Counted from the stretch's first letter, positions 48,001-59,417 are shown. The stretch is 64,000 bases of DNA from Ochotona curzoniae (GCF_017591425.1 NW_024467121.1:15574707-15638706); one strand, 5' to 3'. Numbers and translations are program-made. The notes: generated by a model from the letters alone, not told the origin.

Positions 48001-49217
48001 GGGTTTGTGGTAAAAACATGTTCATGTAATGTTTGAAAGGGTTATGCATCAGCAAAATTCCTCTGAAAAATAGTTCTACAGTATCTAGTTAGGTGGAAGA
48101 GGTAAGTAGATTTTTTAAATCTAAATCTTGATTGCAAGTTATTTCGGGAAAAGTCCATGGACATGTGCCAAAAAATATGTACAACAGCAAAAATTTAGAA
48201 AGACATATTTATACCTCATCAATGAGAATTTTATTTCATAATATTATATAATGATAAGAGCAAATTCAATAACTGTGCCTGAATTACTATGAATAAATGT
48301 GAAAAATAATTTGAAAAACCAAGTAGAGTTAAAAAAAAAATCAGGGATGGTGCTTTTACACAATTTTTGAATGTAGCAAATAGTTTAATCTAGTTTACTT
48401 AGGAATACACTCCTTAATACATAACTTTATATTAAAAAAAGAAAAACATCAAGAAAAATATAAAAGAAAGCAACTTGGCACAAGCATGGCAATTTGTAAA
48501 TATCTTTTGCATATGGTGACAGATCAAATTCTTTTTATTTGTATCCTTACATATGTTTCAAGTATCTTACTACTAAAAATCAAGTAAGTCAAAGAAAACA
48601 GAAATATGAACTGTATGCATTATTCTTCCACAATAATTATATTTTTTATGAAATTTATTTCTATTTTCAATGGTCTTTCCATCTAAATATGGTAAATTTG
48701 TGAACAAGTCACATAACTTTATCATGTATGTACCTACGATGTTTCTCCTTGTAGTGGTTGTTTTTCTTATTAACACACAGTAAAAGTTATTCCTCACCTT
48801 AAGAACATAATTCCTATCTCTATGCGCTTCCTATCTCCTGCATAGAACTTTCATGTATTTTTCCTATAAGTTTCCTGTGATAATTCCTCTTTTGAAGCAT
48901 CTCTTCGGTTTCTGCCTGCTATCCATATCAATCATGTTATGTGTGCATTAAATATGTTTTTAGTTTTTTCTTTGCTTTTGTATTTTTTTCTTTCTGCCCC
49001 TTGATTTCTTCTAAAATTCATTTTGGTGGCATCTGTGGGCTTCTGGCAAAGCACTTAGACCTGTTCATACAATAAATAATGTGTTTACCATTAAATCATA
49101 ATTTTTCTGCCTAAATTGGAATGTGTATGTAAGCTATAAGGGCTTACTTTCAAAATCAAATGTTGGCTATTGCTCTATCATTTTTTTAATCATTGAAAAA
49201 GACTTCATCTTTTTAAA
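48001..49217. other. Non-coding, AT-rich, no feature seen
   Basis: Very AT-rich sequence with no recognised gene or young repeat. Confidence 0.4.
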
Positions 49218-49500
49218 TCAGTCTACATGATGACAGAGACATTTAGATACTACCTGTGTCCTCTGAGTTTTGCTTCCGGAACTGCCCTTCAAAGACTCAA
49301 TGATACACTGAAGATCCTTGATGACTGGATCATTTCTTTCTACGTGAATCAGCAGACGGGGAGTGATGGTTGGTTGTTGCTGGCAGGTTGTCAGCCATAG
49401 CTTGCGTACGTGCTGTGGGAAGATGGCATACACCCAATTTGCTTCATAAGAATGATGCATGTTCATGACCCTCTTGCTGCAGGAGGGTGTTGCCACTTAC
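49218..49500 (-). other. Open minus-strand frame, possible exon or decayed gene piece
   Basis: A 92-codon open frame (GTG or internal ATG start) whose composition is more protein-like than its surroundings, with the phrase LLIHVERNDPVIKDLQ. Within it, 49412-49254 would be a 159-bp exon in phase 0 at both ends, bounded by an acceptor-like CCATCTTCCCACAG and a donor-like CAG/GTAGTA. I do not recognise the protein. It could be a real exon, part of a decayed processed pseudogene, or chance. No neighbouring exon was found within the window. Confidence 0.25.
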
Positions 49501-50984
49501 GGATTCTCTTTTCTCTCCCGGATTCTCACACCTTTTCACAACATTGCTACTACCTAAAGACTTGAGTGTCCAATGAAGCAAATATCGCTGTTTCCCAAGA
49601 AGGTCACAGTGTATGCCCAAGAAGTAGATTGAAAAGAGTAGAAAAAGCTTTGGACAGTGACTCCAACAACCAGAATTTAGCTCCATTCTTTCATTATACA
49701 AGAATAAAAAGATACATTTGAAGATAAAACCTCGAATTTTTGAAGGAACTCCAAACCTTTCAGGGTTTCAATCAGGTTAGGCATATCCTTCTTTTTGCTG
49801 TGTATGCCCAGTGCACACGGGAACAGACAGATTCATGTTTCTTTGCCCTAAGAGAGCTTTTGTGTCGAAAAAACACTGACAGATGTAAACTTTTTATGAA
49901 TTACAAATGAAAGCATCTCTAACCCCTATGCTGTCAAGAAAATTTACAATCAAGATGAAGCTCTTTTGCAGATTTTTATATATATATATGTTAGTACACG
50001 TTTTAATTACAGTATCAAGAACTCGTCTCTTTTGCTGCATCACGTTTCCCCATATTCCCAGCATTGGCATTTGTTCTGTCATCCCCTTGGAAAACTTTCT
50101 ATTTCTGGCTTTCCTCCTAGAATTCTTTTCCTCTTGTTTAAGAATCTGTCATTGGAGTTAATAATCTGGAGCGATGATAGGCATTGTTTAAGACCTTTTA
50201 TCTTGCCTGTTAGCAGGAAGATGAGCTTTTACTTGTAATAAATAGAGTTGCTCATCACCTCAGGCAGAGACAAGAGATGTGCCTGCCTCTGTCTGCCTCT
50301 GTAGACTTTCACATCTGTCCCTAACTGAACTCATATGTTTTGAATGTTCCCCCCACCTTGGAATCTCCTGAAAACTTACTTGGCTTTGTATGCATATCAG
50401 TGTCTTACTCTATAGGAAATAGATTCTGGGGAGAAAATCAGGTGAAAAACCAAAGATCTCTACAAACACCAGATGGGTGATGCCTGTTGCCATGATTCAC
50501 AAAGCTAAACTCATTCTTATTAAAATAATTATAATCAGAAAAGGTAAATGTCTAGATTGTCCAAAGATCTACATGGGTGCATGTTAATAGTTTATGCATT
50601 CATTAACAGATAGTCCTCGAATAATATTTTATGATATTTAAAACAAATAAAAAGACTATTAAATTTCCCTTAAAAATAGTTTCTACTTATTGTAGAAAGT
50701 TTGAAATATGTAGAAAAACATAAAGTTTAAAAGATATGTTAATTTGCACCTCCCTTCCACTGCTTCCACCGTACTTTTAGTGGTTAGAGATCAATCATGT
50801 ATTATAGGGTTATTCTACTTGATTCCTGGCTCTTTGCAGCATCTCTGGGACTGGGATGAGGTGCCAACATTAGAAGGTGCCACACAACTGTGTTTTTAAT
50901 CCCCTGATACACTGCTCCCCACTGACAGTACTGATGGGTGTGCGTCTACAGTCCTAGAATAACTAGAATGCTAACCACCAAGGT
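49501..50984. other. Non-coding, no feature seen
   Basis: AT-rich sequence. Overlapping short frames near 49894-50238 on both strands are not recognisable. Confidence 0.4.
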
Positions 50985-51180
50985 GTCATGCATCTTACAT
51001 GTGTCATCTTGGTTAATCCCTATAATAACTCCTTGAGATAGATACTATCATTACCCTTATTTTTTTTTTTTCCAGATTAGGAAACTGTGGCTCAGTGAAC
51101 CTGCCCATAACCAAGATCCCACAGCCAGGGAATAGCAGAGCTGGGACTTCAAGTCAGTCTTTTGACCTGAATCTTTGTTG
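50985..51180 (-). mobile_element. MIR SINE
   Basis: TTGGTTAATCCCTATAATAA, CTCCTTGAGATAGATACTAT, CATTACCC, CAGATTAGGAAACTGTGGCT, CAGTGAACCTGCCC, CCCACAGCCAGGGAATAGCA, GAGCTGGGACTTCAAGTCAG: a clear reversed MIR core, interrupted only by a T-run. Confidence 0.75.
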
Positions 51181-51689
51181 TTGGCTCGTGATAAAACATG
51201 CTGCATTTCTGAACTGCCCAAGCTGCAAAGATCTCAAAAGTCCTCTTTTCCTAGTGGCTGATTTTATAGAAAGAACCACTGGAAATCAAAGAAATGAAAT
51301 TATTTGCAGAAGGAAACAAAATCCATGAAAATGACTGGTGTGTACATCTCCTGACTGGTAGCAAAGTATTCATGTTATTGGGTTGGGCTCCAGTTGGGAC
51401 AAGTAGAGATAGTTTCTAGCAACTGGTAAGTCTCATTAAGGGGCACCACCTTTTTTCAAAGAAAATATAATTGTGTTAGCTCTTTGGAGACTTGAAGAGG
51501 AGAATCTGTATTGTTTTCTATATATTTTTAAAATTTTATGACAGCTTGTCTAGATCACTACCTTCTGAAATCCCTGAAAGCTTTTACTATTTCATCCTCT
51601 GGATATTTGCTTCTACAAAATTATTTTTTTAAAAAGAAGACATAAAAAAGAAGAGATTATTCTCAATTGACAACTGTTGCTGTTTCTAT
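51181..51689. other. Non-coding, no feature seen
   Basis: No recognisable feature. Confidence 0.4.
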
Positions 51690-51960
51690 TTTTGCATTGA
51701 ATTTTTGCTTTTAATTGACATATGGTAGTTGTATATATTTTTAGGGTACAATCTGATAATTTAATATATGTCTAAAACTGGAATCATCAAGTCAGTGTGA
51801 TTAATATTCCTATTTTATTAAATATTTTTTATTTCTCTGTGTGGGAACTCTCAAACTCCTCATTTCTAGTTATAAAATATAAACTTTTAAATTATAATTT
51901 CCCCCACTGTACCTGAGACACTAAAAATTATTCCTCTATAAAATTGCATTTTGTCCCTGT
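51690..51960 (-). mobile_element. L1 3' end, antisense
   Basis: TTTTAATTGACATATGGTAG, TTGTATATATTTTTAGGGTA, CAATCTGATAATTTAATATA, CAAGTCAGTGTGATTAATAT and the following CTCTGTGTGGGAACTCTCAA match the antisense 3' UTR end of L1M-type elements. Confidence 0.65.
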
Positions 51961-53654
51961 TTTCCAAATTTCCTCTGTTTCGCTTTGGCCTTCTTTTTTA
52001 CTTTAGTGAAACCGACTTTGCAAGTTTATAGGGGAACTATTTAATATCATTTTCTGCACATCATTTCTTACATCACTTTGTTGACTCACCTTCTTTGACA
52101 CAGATCAAAAATTCTCCCATTTCACTTATTTTTACAGGGAACAAATTCAGCCAGGAAAGCTTCAGTTCAGCTCCTGGTTGAACTTCAGTTCCAAGAAACT
52201 CAATGCAATGTATGAAAGCCAAATTCCAATTGCATGTAGGTCATTAGCTGGATTTTAACTCTCCAGTTCCAAGTGTGAATGCATTGTGCTCATGGTTGAA
52301 AACAAAAAAATAGGTGAAATAGCTTTTTTAAAAGCATGTTGCTTGCTATGAAGAGGAAAACTTGCTTTGTGCCAACTGGAGAGAAGGTAACAGGCCCATT
52401 CTCATGCTGCAGATCCAGGTGATGTGTCTTCGTCATTTGAATGGCTATTGATCTCTTTTCTAATTTCTATTTTTCAGGTAACAAAAGCTTGGCATGTGGA
52501 AGAGAAGAGCAAAGTACAGAGGCAAGGGAACCAGGTAGTAGGTGAAATATTTAAGGTCACAAGGTGAATGAGTCTTGGAAGACAAGAAAAGAATTCCAAG
52601 GGAATTATTTGCAGAAACAATGGATTGTGTCTTCTCCAAACAGCATTCTGAAAGGACAAGCTAACGTTGGGCAATATCGCCGCTTTCTTTTTGAACTCCT
52701 TGTTCTCTGTCTCTCACCCTTTTACCTCTTACACAATGTATTGCTTTAACTTCATGCTTGCATCAAAGAACAGGGGAAAGGCCTGCAAAGTTTGTAGCTT
52801 ACCAGAATGTTTGGCAGAAGAGTGTCAGAGGATGGCCAAATATTCTCATCGGCTGGGCTACCAATCAAATGTACATTACCCAATGCAGTGATTGAATTTC
52901 CCGAGTCCAACCCTTTGCTTGTTTCTAAGCATGCCTAGGGAAAACAAAGACTTTTCCTAGGCATTCCTTTGTTCTGGATTTTTTTTTCTTTTGTCTCATT
53001 CTTCCTGTAAGTAACATGGATTATGCTTCAATATGGCTGTATGTGTGCTTTTAATTGTTCTTTGGAGGCATTTCAGGAGCTGCCAAACATTTTATTACAC
53101 TTTTTGAAATTAGGAACGATAATTCCTAAAGTATTTTACTTCTTGTATCAGAGTGTATTCTTAAAGGTCAAAACAATCAGTAAACAGAAGAAACTGGATC
53201 CTGTTGCAATTTATTTCACTTCTGTGATATTTAACAAAGACAAAGCCACCGGCAGTTGATAATTTTGGCAAATAATCAAATAAGATTTACATTATAGATA
53301 AATTGATTTGCCTCACTATAAAATTGGTTAGGTGAGTAGAGAACACCTTTAATATTACAAACTTGGACATCTTTTTAAAAGAAAAGTTCCAGAAAATTCA
53401 CATCTACGGTGCTTTGTCTCTTTCAGTGTGTGGGTCACTCTTGCAAGTTTGGCACAAAGTGATGCATCCAATTTTAATGCCCTCGGGGTACTAAATGATA
53501 CCTCTCCATTATGAATATCTGATGGTGGGTTGGTTTTAAAGAACCTACCAGACCTGCCTTCACCTCGCTTAGAGTTTATCAATTCCATTATCATTCAGCT
53601 AAGTAGAGTGACCTACTTAGTTGCCTAAGCTTCCTGAGGAATTAAAGATAACCA
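51961..53654. other. Non-coding, no feature seen
   Basis: AT-rich to balanced sequence. No gene or repeat recognised. Confidence 0.4.
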
Positions 53655-53780
53655 TCACCAATAAATATTTATTGAGCACCCTCTTTATGGTTAAGAGACT
53701 GTGCCAGGCACTGTACAAAATCTGATTACATCTCCACAGCTACTGCCCATAGGGGCTTGCAATCTAATTATAGACAATCC
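53655..53780. mobile_element. Ancient mammalian repeat fragment (MIR- or L2-like)
   Basis: AATAAATATTTATTGAGCAC, TGTGCCAGGCACTGTACAAA and GGGGCTTGCAATCTAATTA form a phrase set common to ancient mammalian repeats. I cannot decide the family or strand. Confidence 0.5.
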
Positions 53781-54199
53781 AGATGAGATCAGCACAGATG
53801 ACAAACTCTGGCCAGCTCTTCCCTCATTGTTCATCACACAAGGAGAAACACAAAGACACTGTATTTTATTGGGTTAAAAATAACTTTCTTTTTCTCTTGA
53901 TCCTTTATGTTTGATTCAATCTGGCCTTGGGGGATTGAGCTTGAATTTGGTGTACAAATGAGATCCATGAGGTTTCATGCAGAAGTTACCAAGTCTGAAG
54001 CAAAGTTTACATGTTTTTTTTCTTTTGGCTCCCTCTCTATTTTTCTGGTGTCACTTAATGCCACTTAAAGCTGGAAGCAGGAATACACGGTCTGCCAAGT
54101 AACCTATCTAGTAGCACCAAGGCTTAGCCTTTTCATGTATTCTCACCAAGGCAAGAGAGAATGTTAACTGAGATACCAAACAATAAAGAGTGAGTCACA
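53781..54199. other. Non-coding, no feature seen
   Basis: No recognisable feature. Confidence 0.4.
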
Positions 54200-54410
54200 A
54201 TGCAATCGTTTTCAAGAAGAAGTTCCTGGACTACTGTTGACACATCTGGGAATTTGTTAGGTATGTATCTCCTTGGCATTTACCCTGGACAACTGGACGC
54301 AAAACCTTCAAGCAGGGCTCATCCACCTGAGCTCTTAGAGGCTCTACAAATGATTCTGAGGCTAAGTTCAGACAAGAAGCTCAGCTTTGTATGCTCAGTG
54401 ATCGCAATGT
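54200..54410 (+). mobile_element. MER5A-like non-autonomous hAT DNA transposon
   Basis: TTCCTGGACTACTGTTGACA, CATCTGGGAATTTGTTAGGT, GAGGCTCTACAAATGATTCT, GAGGCTAAGTTCAGAC resemble the MER5A/Charlie order (CACCTGGGAACTTGTTAGAA, then AGGTGATTCTGATGC-type end). The 101-codon frame at 54200-54505 runs across it and is probably by chance. Confidence 0.5.
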
Positions 54411-54584
54411 TTCAAGACAGGTCTGCTGTTGCTTCCATTGGTCTACTGACACAAATACCCCTAGGGTATTTGCGTGGAGCAGAAATGACACTGTCATCAT
54501 TTTAAGAGGAGTAGATTTAGGCCATTTACAAGGCAGGATGGGTCAGATTTGTGGGACCTGAAAGAGGCTAGAGGGTAGCTTTAA

Positions 54585-54911
54585 GAGTTACTTATTTGAA
54601 AATCAGCTACAGGGAGAGAGGATGAGAGGGGAAGAGAGTGAGAGAGGGAGTAAGAGTAAACGAGAGAGAGAGATCTTTAATCTGCTTGTTCACAGGCTGT
54701 ACAGTGGCAACTTCCAGGCTGGACCAGACAGAAGTTAGGAGCCAGATGCTTCTTATCGGTCTCCTATCTGGGTGGCAGTGACCCAGACACTTGGGACATT
54801 ATCTCTGCATTTCTGAAGCCATTAGCGGAGAGCTGGATTAGAACACACACCCATATATAATGCCAACATCAAAACTAGCAGTTTAACCTGTTACACCACA
54901 ACACCAGTTCC
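54585..54911 (-). mobile_element. Old C-SINE
   Basis: Reversed tail (ACTTATTTGAAAATCAG), GA-rich stretch at 54612-54672, TCTGCTTGTTCACAGGCTGT, AGTTAGGAGCCAGATGCTTC, TGGCAGTGACCCAGACACTT, GAGAGCTGGATTAGAACAC, and head phrases CAGTTTAACCTGTTACACCA. Diverged, full-length or nearly so. Confidence 0.78.
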
Positions 54912-55914
54912 AAGAGACTTTCAGAAGAGCCTTATTCTTGAGAAGATAAAGGGAATAAACCTTTGCCATCTGATATGTGACTTGAGATTCCATCAGGGAC
55001 TTCATGAAGAATGGTAGCCATTGCCAAGAATATTAGCCCCAGTGACCCGTAAGGCAATCAGTTCAACATTGACAATCTTAAGAGTGGAAAATTATCTCAC
55101 ATGTGCAAATGATAGCCTGCACAAAGTTGAAGGTCTATGGTTTTAGAAACAAAATAAAACAAAAAGGCAGGAGCTGGACAAAGGCAGCATAATGCTGGAG
55201 CAAACAAGAGACCAGGAAGACTGGATATTCCCCAGAAAGGTGGAAATGCAACCATATGACTAGGTATGGTCTATCATCTGAGGAAAGAATGAAAAGGAGA
55301 TGGAAAGAAATGTGCAAGGACCAATGAGAGATACTGCATAGCAGTTAAAGGAGGCAATGATAACATTACAGACATTGTCTCACTAAATAACCATGCATGG
55401 AGAAATTTCCTGGAACAAAGGTCCTATACGTTATACTGTTGAAGTTGAGAATTGAACTCAAACGTGTTTGACTCATAACTGTAGCTTTATAAAAATCTTT
55501 ATTCTCTGTGAGGCATTGTATTCAGAGCTAAATTCTTCATTAAATTTTACAACCTCTTTATGAATCTTCATTGAGGACTTCCTTTTTGGTGTCATTATCA
55601 GCATCAATTTGGGAAATAGAGTCAGAGAAGTGATTTCATTAGTAGTAATGGGGGTTACTGGAAGAGGGCTCTGCATCTTCCATGGTCAACTCTGGTCGGT
55701 GGTGGTGGGGTGGTTGCAGGTGGGGTGGGGATCATATCTTTAGATCATTCAAGCAAGGACAGAGCTCAGTAAAAGGTAAACAAGGGCACCTGAGTGAAGA
55801 AGCTTTGAGTTGAAAATATTAGGCCATGTTCTGATCCTCTGTTAGAGGGAGAAATTCTCTCATTCTGAAAAGATTTTGAGAGTCTAGAGGTCTGAGATTT
55901 TTCAGTCAAGTAGT
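54912..55914. other. Non-coding, no feature seen
   Basis: Balanced sequence with a G-rich patch (GGTGGTGGGGTGGTTG) near 55700. No gene recognised. Confidence 0.4.
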
Positions 55915-56250
55915 AGTGTATCTTGCTAATGAACCTGGGAAAGCAGCAGAAGGTGGCCCAATTACCACCATCTATTTAGCTTTTCCTTCTGACCGAATGG
56001 ACTCCTTGTTCTCCCACTAATGACAGTTTTACAAGTCTAAGTCCAAATTGGCCATTAGTTGCTGACCTTTCCATAGATGATTCTTGGTTTTGACTTTGTC
56101 CCATCCTGACTATTCATGGCTGTTTGGGGAATGAACCACCAAATGGAGGCGCTCTCTTTCTTTCTGTCTCTCTACTCTCACAGTCTCCCTCTGTCCCACC
56201 CTACATGTTTGTAACTCTGACTTTCAAATAAATAAATCTTAAAATCAAAG
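55915..56250 (+). mobile_element. Old C-SINE interrupted by a foreign 124-bp block
   Basis: Left part (about 55915-55957): TGCTAATGAACCTGGGAAAG, CAGCAGAAGGTGG, the normal middle of an old C-SINE. Right part (about 56082-56250): TTGGTTTTGACTTTGTCCCA, GGCTGTTTGGGGAATGAACC, ACCAAATGGAGGCGCTCTC and terminal CTTTCAAATAAATAAATC, the normal 3' half. Between them, where the SINE should read on from GGCCCAAG, lies unrelated sequence copied from 57982-58105 in inverted orientation. The SINE head is absent. Confidence 0.8.
55958..56081 (+). repeat. Inverted repeat arm 1 (inside the SINE)
   Basis: These 124 bases match the reverse complement of 57982-58105 at 115 positions without a gap. The first 61 bases are identical; all nine differences lie in the remaining 63. 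Because this arm interrupts a SINE and the other arm does not, this arm is the acceptor copy. Confidence 0.95.
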
Positions 56251-56304
56251 AGACCAAGGTATCTGTGGAACCCCCTTTGGTTCTTTCCATAGTCAATGTG
56301 TCTA

Positions 56305-56690
56305 TTTTATTTATTTTTAAATTTTATTAATTTTATGATACAGTTCCATGGGCTCTGAAATTTCCCTTCCCCACTCCCCAGGCCTCCAACCCTCCCTCTG
56401 ATAGCCCCTATATTATTGCAATAATATAGTCCTTCATAATCAGTCATAAATCCACCATTCTGCTGTCTAAGTGTATTGTGACATTGTAGGTATGGATAAT
56501 GGCAGAAATTCCAGCATCCTATTATCAAGATATATTTAACAGTTTCATTGGGAGTCCATCTTTGATTTCAAAGTAGACATGCATACTGTGTTTAATCTTC
56601 ACATCTGGATGTGATAGTTTCTGTTACACAATTACTATACATCCTTTCAAGATAGAAATGATTGGAAGGAAAACATTGTAATGCTATGAC
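56305..56690 (-). mobile_element. Lagomorph L1 3' UTR, 5'-truncated
   Basis: The left end is the reversed A-rich tail (TTTATTTTTAAATTTTATTA), then ATGATACAGTTCCATGGGCT and C/T-rich CCCCACTCCCCAGGCC, mirroring the G-rich end at 1-240. Farther right it has GATTTCAAAGTAGACATGCA and CTTCACATCTGGATGTGATA, which I recognise as lagomorph L1 3' UTR. No coding part is included. Confidence 0.6.
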
Positions 56691-56712
56691 TGAAGATAGA
56701 GAAGCATCTTAT

Positions 56713-57060
56713 GTTTTTTTTTAGATTTATTTTTATTATTATGTTTTTTTTGATTGGAAAGGCGGATATACAGAGAGGAGAGACAGAGAGGAAGATCTTC
56801 TGTCCGATGATTCACTCCCCAAGTGAGTGCAACGGCCGATGCTATGCTGATCCAAAGTTAGGAGCCTCTTCCGGGTCTTCCGGGTCTCCCACATGGGTGC
56901 AGGGTCCCAAAGCTTTGGACTGTCCTCCACTGCTTTCCCGGGCCACAGGCAGGGAGCTGGATGGGAAGGGGGCTGCCGGGATTAGAACCGGCGCCCATAA
57001 TGGGATCCCGGGCGTGCAAGGCGAGGACCTTAACCACTTGCGCCACCGCGCAGGGGCCCA
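56713..57060 (-). mobile_element. Young C-SINE, full length, exact target-site duplication
   Basis: Reversed young C-SINE: T-rich tail, AAGGCGGATATACAGAGAGG, GATGATTCACTCCCCAAGTG, TCTTCCGGGTCTCCCACATG, GGTGCAGGGTCCCAAAGC, AGAACCGGCGCCCATAATGG, and head CACTTGCGCCACCGCGCAGG. CpGs are largely kept. The 13-bp flanks AGAAGCATCTTAT at 56700-56712 and 57061-57073 are identical. TCTTCCGGG is doubled internally (about 56868-56885), a small copy-specific duplication. The 172-codon frame starting at 56711 is an artefact of running through it. Confidence 0.96.
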
Positions 57061-57073
57061 AGAAGCATCTTAT

Positions 57074-57981
57074 ATTAAGGGCTCAAGATTGCCCTTCCTG
57101 GAAGACTCTGACTGGAAATTTGTAGCATTCTCTGAGACTTCTGAAGACTCATCAATCAATGAACCATGTGGCAACTCTAATGGTGCTCCTTCCATTTTTT
57201 TGCAAGGATTATTCCTGAGGAATTGTTAAGCACTCCTGGGAATATAGAATTTGGAAGCACATAAATGTATTCTATTAAGAATTGCCTAAACTAAAAGAGA
57301 ACACACAGATACACACATATACATATTTCAATTTATATTAACTGGGATATATTATGTATTCATTGATTTTACAAGAATGTGCAACATTTAATTTTAAAAT
57401 GAATGTAAAAGCTTTCCCTTGCTAATGTTTTATACAATGTAGTTAAAAATAGTTTATTTAGCTATAATATTATGAACATATATATTCATTAATATAATTA
57501 CGTATGCATGTCACAACTATTTTACAGAATTAACTGTGTAGTTTTCTAAATTTAAGCTTATACAAGCAAATTATTTATAAAGACTTGTTAATATTAAATA
57601 CATCTATATCATTAATATTAAAATTACTGCAAAGAAAAAACTCATTTTCAGTTTATACTTTGTCCTATTTTAAGGAGGCATATTTTAAAGATTTATTTAC
57701 TTTAAAATACCTCAGTGAAGTTATCAACTAATAAAATGCATTGGCTTGTTTGATAAAGAACAATGCTACTTAAGGAAATACTGGGTCATTATGTCCTAAT
57801 GACAAGTGTAATTAGGAATGTCCACTCCAAATTTCACAAGAATAGAGAAAAAGTTTTTCAGCTGAGCAAAATCATGCTCTCCACCCCATCTGCGTAATTT
57901 AAGCTTAGGCTGAACTGGGGCAGGGACAGGTGTAATTGACCCAGTCTCTGTTACTTCCAGCCTTGCAATTACCATAATATG
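57074..57981. other. Very AT-rich non-coding, no feature seen
   Basis: No recognisable gene or repeat. Among the most AT-rich parts of the window (57300-57780). Confidence 0.45.
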
Positions 57982-58105
57982 ATCATCTATAGAGAGGTCA
58001 GAAGCTAACGGCCAGTTTGGACATAGACTTGTAAGACTGTCATCAGTGGGAGAACAAGGAGTCCATTCGGTCAGAAGGAAAAGCTAAATAGATGGTGGTA
58101 ATTGG
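57982..58105 (-). repeat. Inverted repeat arm 2 (probable source)
   Basis: The minus strand of this block matches 55958-56081 at 115 of 124 positions with no gaps. Flanks on both sides are ordinary non-SINE sequence, so this is the likely source copy. Confidence 0.95.
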
Positions 58106-59257
58106 TCCTGGGGCAGGGGGATCTGTCAGAAGGCAACAGAAATAGACAACAGCCCTGAAAGATGAGACAGCGACAATGAAGTATTGGGAGGATGAATGAC
58201 TTCAATGCCTTTCAATCATAAATAGGACTGATGGGGGGTTGAGGGGAGCCAGAGGAGAGCAGTTTACTGACAAACATTATGCTGTCAATTCATTAGGAAA
58301 CAGAACCAAGGGCAGGCATTTGATGGAATTGTGGCGTTGACCTTTTGGATGCCTGCATCTCTTACTGGAGTCCCTAGGTGCAAGTCCTGGCACTACCCCC
58401 TCTTCCAGGTTCTTGATAATAGGCATCCTGTAAAGCATTGGTGATGGCCAAGTGCTCCTGGGTACAGCCTGCTCCATCTCTGGCTTTGCAGGCATTTGGG
58501 AAAGTAACCAGTAGATATCTTTGTCTGCTTTTAAAATAAAGCAAATATATATTAATTTTGAAAAAAGGGGCAAAAAAGAAGGACATTTTCATAAACAATT
58601 CTCTATAACCAATATGTCCAGGTTATAATGCAAACCTCCATGAAAGAAAATATTCTACTAGTTAATTCACAAAATGTCAAGACAAAACAAGGTTTCTTAA
58701 AAGACTGTTCTGTGGCAGAGTACTTGGGAGTGAGATTCAGAAAAGACTCTTTTTAAGCATAGGCTATTTTACCTTTCTAAAAAATAGCATTGATATCTCT
58801 TGGGTCTCGAATGGTCGATATTTATAATCCATGTGCAATGCAAAGCCTGTTTTGCAACCTTTACTCTCCTTCCGGATTTCATCTGGTAGGAATCTTTTTG
58901 TAGTCTGAATAGGTAGGCCACTGGTAAATAGCTTTTTCTGTTTCCACCTTTTTATTGCATGTCTTTTTACCTGTTTAGTCTTCAGCTTAGTCCCCTTTGT
59001 AAATTAACATGGAGATTTTTTGACTGATGCTTCCAACCAGCCTTGTAATCTCTCTGATTGAGTTTCCAACTTAATGAGAGCCTATCTTCATGTTGTTCTT
59101 TTTTGATAATCCTGTAACACTGAACAGTTAGCATAATAAAATTCAATGAACTGTTAATTGTCAACTGTAGTGCTTTAAATGTCAAGGACTATTTCATTAA
59201 AAGTATCTGTGTGCTGGGAAAAAAAAAGATAATTTGGAAGAGAAGAAAAGATACTAT
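58106..59257. other. Non-coding, no feature seen
   Basis: No recognised gene. Minus-strand frames of 67-98 codons near 58277-58598 and 58982-59185 lack recognisable domains. Confidence 0.4.
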
Positions 59258-59417
59258 CTCTTTCCTCCTCCTTTCTCCTTCCTTTTTTCCTTCCTTCCTT
59301 TCTTCCTTCCTTCCTTCTCTTTTTTCTTTCTTCCTTACTTTTTTCTTTTCTTTTTTTCTTTTCCCTTCCCTTCCCTCTTTCCTTTTCTTCCCTTCCCTCT
59401 CTTTCCCTTCCCTTCTC
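59258..59417. repeat. Polypyrimidine (TTCC/CTTTT)n tract
   Basis: About 160 bases almost purely C and T, with repeated TTCC and CTTTT units. The two long overlapping frames here, rich in Phe, Ser, Pro and Leu, are composition artefacts. Confidence 0.9.

Noticed and set aside
56711..57229. 172-codon plus-strand frame, the longest in the window
   Set aside because: It runs through the minus-strand young SINE and out into the flank; the translation is SINE sequence.
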